Both the position numbers and the translations under genes were made by a program. From Isochrysis galbana (taxonomy: Eukaryota > Haptophyta > Isochrysidales > Isochrysidaceae): 64,000 nt of DNA. Under the pieces are notes generated by a model, which made no database searches, was not told where the DNA came from, and saw only the letters and a list, made by a program, of their open reading frames with translations. Numbering within the stretch: the first letter of the stretch is position 1; each line of letters starts with the position of its first letter. Location of the stretch: assembly GCA_018136815.1 (NCBI GenBank), contig CM030933.1, positions 620,001 to 684,000 on the forward strand, given 5' to 3'. Of this stretch, positions 60,609-64,000 are shown piece by piece.

Positions 60609-61456
60609 TGACGAATTGGGATGGCCCTTAGGGCCTGAGGGCAATGAGGAAGGTGGCAAGCCGGCGGCAGGCGCGGCTGAGGAGACGGCTTCGGAGACGA
60701 TGACGGGCTGAAGCCCGTCAGCAGAGGAAGGCGGGCAGGCGGGCTTGAGCGAGGGCGAGGACGGCGGCGAGAACGACATGGAACGAGCGGCGAGAGGCGA
60801 GGGCGAGTGAGAGGAGGGCTGTGATGGCAGGGGCTGGCGAGGCGAGGCGAGTTTGTTGGGTACGAGTGTTACGAGAGCGAGAGCGACGAGAGCGAGAGCG
60901 ACGACGGATGACGACTGACGACAGGACGACGGACAGAGACACCCAGGAAAACACCCCGACTCTCGCCCCACGACTTTCTCACGTAACTCGACTAAAATCA
61001 AACCCAAACACTCCGGCCAGACGACGACGGACGACGATCAGAAGGCGATCTGTCGGCGATCCCGTCTGGAAGGGGAATCGCACCATAACGGAAACGAGGG
61101 GCAATCCTGCCGAACAAGATTCCAAGAGACCTACCAAATAAGACGAAAGGAGTGCGATGTGCCTAAGGGGGAGATACGAAGAGGTCGTAAATTAAACCTG
61201 ATTGCCCCCAGAAGCAGATAAAGAACCGCTGTAGAGATAGCAAATTAAACCTATTTGCGAGGCGCCTGGGAGGAAGAAAGGTGGGGAAACTTCCCTTCTC
61301 TTTCGAGAGAAAGAGAGAGGGCGCTCCACAACCCACGATCCCATGCATCCAAGCGAAGCTTTTGACCGAGAACGAGAACGAGAGAATAATAACGATAAAT
61401 ACCGAACGACGAAGAGAAGAGCGAAGCCTAACGAGTGTCGATTCGCGAATGCGACA
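60609..61456 (-). mobile_element. 3' LTR of a Ty3/gypsy chromodomain element
   Basis: This 848-bp block aligns along its length with the solo LTR at 21215-22058. On the minus strand it begins TGTCGCATTC and ends AATTCGTCA. It lies downstream of the integrase-chromodomain ORF, as a 3' LTR should. The target duplication cannot be confirmed because the other end of the element is outside the window; the left flank is gtttt. Confidence 0.9.
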
Positions 61457-61466
61457 CCCCCCTGCT
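61457..61466 (-). promoter_or_regulatory. Polypurine tract
   Basis: On the minus strand the bases agcagggggg lie immediately upstream of the 3' LTR. This is the expected primer site for plus-strand DNA synthesis. The same arrangement stands beside the LTR at 45808. Confidence 0.75.
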
Positions 61467-62452
61467 AGGATCGAGCGTCCCGCGAGGAAAGAAGAGAACC
61501 TAACGGACATCGGAGAGCTCCAAGCAAGCCACGAGAAAGGCAGAAGAGCAATCCTGAACGAGACCGAATGAGCCAAGACCAAGAGCGAAGAGCGAATAAA
61601 TCCGAAGAGCGAATGAAAAAATAAATCTGAAGAGCGAATGAAACAATAAATCCGAATGGAGGGAGAGCCGCGCACCCAACGCCGAACCAAGACGGAAGAC
61701 GTGATGAGCGACGCACCGAGAAGTTACGAATTACGAACAACGAACAATCGAGGACCGATGAGAACGCGGAACGACAAGAATCGAGAATCGAGAGCGAGAA
61801 ACGAAGAACGCGGAACGACGAGAATCGAGAATCGACGATGAATCGAAGAACGAGAAACGAAGAACGCGGAACGACGAGAATCGAGAATCGAGAATCGAAG
61901 AACGAACGACGAACGACGAACGACGAACTATAAGAATAGTGCGCGACGATCGAAGAGACAGGAAGTACCACACCCGTCCGGACGATAAGGTGTAGAATCG
62001 GCGGCCGGCGCGGCAGACCGCAGGACTCAACGCTGCAACCCATCCCCTTCTCTCTTGTACGAGAGTTTTACCTGGATGTTTGGGCGGTGTGGCGGCACCC
62101 AAGTTGCAACGCGGCGTCTCCTGTTCTTCGATATATGAGTAGTCGAACAGCCAACGGCGAAAGGCGGCGAGATATCACGACGGGCTCGGCACGTCACGCG
62201 CGAGCTAAACGACGAGGTACGGGAGTCTCCTGACAGAGCGCAGCGAAAGGGGAGGGAGATCCATCCTCCGTGGTCGAAAGGGGGGGCGAGCCATACCTCT
62301 CTTCCCGCGGGGGGAACTATTCGGCGGCCGCGGGGGGGAAATTCGGCGGCCGCGGGGGGGAACAGGAAAAGAATTCCCGTACGTTCCCGTACCCCGATCA
62401 AACTTAAACGACGGCGTTGATAGATATCGGGGGGGCGTGACAGTCGAGACTG
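61467..62452 (-). other. Non-coding 3' internal region of the gypsy element
   Basis: This is about 1 kb between the stop of the polyprotein and the polypurine tract. It contains many repeats of gaacgacgagaatcgagaatcga near 61760-61930. No ORF with a domain is seen. Confidence 0.6.
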
Positions 62453-64000
62453 TCAGAAGAACGCAGAGGGTGTATCGAGGAGAGAGACGAGGGTGCGATC
62501 CGATGGCGACAGGCGTGCGAGAGCCTCGGAGCGACAGCGAACGAAGGTAGGCGAGGCAAGGGCAGCGTGCGCAAATGCGTGGGAGCCAAACCACGGGGAA
62601 CCGCGCGACGATCCCGACGAGTACCACCACTGCCCGAGGACGAAGACCGCGTGCTGCGGCCGCATCATTGGACCTGCAGGGTTGGCAACAGACGGGCGGG
62701 CTGAGACGGGCAAATGGGAGACATAAGCAATGGGGCCACTGTGCAAGGACGGTGCGAGACGAGGCGAGCGGCGCGGGGCCTGATGATCCAAGCCGGTGGT
62801 CTCGGATCCCACGGGAGCTTCGATCGCGTGCGACGTCGGCGGGGCTGAGACGGTCTGAGATTGTGATTCTGCAGCCCGCTTTCTCATCTGAGGCTTACGA
62901 AGAGGCGGGAAGGGGTGAGCATCATCATAGGCGGTGACGAGCGACTCGCAGCGGCGAAGCAGTTCGGCTAGCGGCTCCCATGTGGCCGCAGCTTTCGCGT
63001 AACCACGCCACTTGACGAGATACTGCCTGGAATCACCTCGACCCTTGCGGTCAAGGAGTGAATCCACCAGATACTCATCTCTTTGGACGGGGTCTTCATC
63101 TGTGAGGGTATAGTAGGGACGGAGGTTAGTCACATGCACCTCCTCGGAGAGGAGGCGATTTTCTTGGTCGCGTAGTCGGTAGCGGCCAGCGCCAAGCGCC
63201 TCAGCAATGCGGTATGGTCCGCTGTAGTGGTAGAGGAGCTTGTTGCGGTGTCCTTGAATCTTGCGAACCACCCTGTCACCTGGAGCGAATTGAATGGGGG
63301 GAGAGTGAGTGCGTAGCGTGTCGGCTAGTGCGTCGGCTTGAGATTCTAAAGTTGCATCATAAGCTGCGGCCCACGCCGCCTTTAAACGACAATGCATTTT
63401 CCAAGCGTACGAGCGAATTTCCTGAGGTAACTCGGGAGGTGGACCAGTGTCAGGTGGATCAGAAAGCTGTGCAGGCAGGCGAAGCTCACGGCCATAGAGC
63501 AAGGCAGCAGGCGACATGCGGGTGATGCGATTGGCTGAAGCGCGCATGCTCATTAGAAAGAACGGAAGATGATCGACCCAATGACCGCCGCCTTCATCGG
63601 TAGCGCGAGCCATGTTGATCAAGGTCTGTTGCGCTCGTTCCACCAGGCCCACACTCTCGTGATGATGAGGTGTGCTAGGCCGCAAGTCGGTGCCGGTGCG
63701 CTCGAGGATGACCGAGGTGAGTTGGCTAGCGAGGTTGCTGCCGGAGTCCGAGCGAAGTTGCCTTGGTACTCCGTGCCGAGAAACGACGTACGACATGAAG
63801 GCGTGAAGAGCGTCGGCACTCGAGGGGTCGCCGTTGTGAGGGGCCGCCTCGATCCAACGAGTGAGCGAGTCTACGAAAACGAGGAGCTTGTCGAAGCCTC
63901 GAGAGCCCTTGATGAAGTCGTGCGTGGGAGCCATCGAGACGACGTCGCAGAAGACGATGTCGAACGGATAGGCGCCGACCTGCGGTCCCTTTGGGTCTGC
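62453..64000 (-). mobile_element. Ty3/gypsy Pol C-terminus: integrase and chromodomain (partial)
   Basis: The frame is open from the right edge to a stop at 62453, about 515 residues. It starts within the rve integrase core (PFDIVFCDVVSMAP, DSLTRWIEA, RSDSGSNLAS, LVERAQQTL), which holds the acidic residues. The ELRLPAQLSD segment, a GPY module (YHYSGPYRIAEAL) and a chromodomain (YLVKWRGYAKAAATWEPLAELL) follow. The chromodomain of such elements steers integration to marked chromatin. A 160-residue tail of unknown function ends the protein. It is clearly related to the gypsy half of the chimeric ORF, with the same domain order. Protease, RT and RNase H would lie beyond 64000. Confidence 0.9.

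Overview
The window is nuclear DNA from a GC-rich eukaryote. Nearly every recognisable gene is split by short introns (about 50-440 bp, GT-AG with one GC-AG). Coding exons alternate with purine/pyrimidine tracts, homopolymer G/C runs of up to 27 bases and retrotransposon debris. An ISE2-type helicase (a plastid RNA helicase in plants), a kinesin-13, a tubulin-type cytosolic carboxypeptidase and mitochondrial OSCP together suggest a unicellular alga with microtubule-based cell biology, perhaps haptophyte-like. The lineage cannot be fixed from sequence alone. Exon structures were built by hand from reading phase, splice consensus and family motifs. All join in phase except the last MFS junction.

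Layout: 1745-6099 (+) Ski2/ISE2-like DExH helicase, seven exons. 8622-10250 (-) EF-hand/ankyrin protein. 12.1-12.7 kb SPPPP minisatellite. 13.96-14.18 kb array of palindromes. 14463-17254 (+) kinesin-13, with an inverted broken copy of its first exon at 17841-17963. 18711-20361 (-) EDR2_C (DUF1336) protein. 21215-22058 solo LTR with a 5-bp target duplication. 22598-23530 (-) broken Gag-protease. 25157-26757 (-) ATP synthase OSCP. 27.3-28.1 kb (-) 3' end of a LINE-like element. 30086-35606 (-) cytosolic carboxypeptidase with a very long disordered tail. 38023-38979 (+) Cys-rich gag-like ORF. 39864-43863 (-) MFS transporter, about ten exons. 44-46.2 kb LTR-type sequence. 46196-49440 (-) one open frame fusing a LINE endonuclease/RT start to a Ty3/gypsy integrase-chromodomain end. 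50426-50899 (+) small predicted membrane protein. 51429-52035 (+) 5'-truncated LINE-like insertion in an 18-19 bp duplication. 52627-54417 (+) DUF3431-like protein. 56217-59547 (-) EF-hand/IQ protein. 60609-64000 (-) right-hand Ty3/gypsy chromovirus with 3' LTR, polypurine tract and integrase-chromodomain, running off the edge.

The cellular genes form no operon-like unit. Shared themes are calcium sensing (two EF-hand proteins), microtubule biology (kinesin-13 and the carboxypeptidase) and organelle function (helicase and OSCP). The mobile fraction has at least three parts: a chromodomain Ty3/gypsy family present as solo LTR, 3' end and chimera; an AP-endonuclease LINE seen at 6.8 and 47.8-49.4 kb; and a second LINE-like family with an unrecognised C-terminal protein domain. 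Short dispersed repeats link distant parts of the window, mostly in inverted orientation. The most unusual features are the LINE-gypsy fusion ORF, the inverted kinesin exon duplicate, the palindrome array, the unrecognised LINE C-terminal family and the strand-asymmetric tract beside nearly every gene start.
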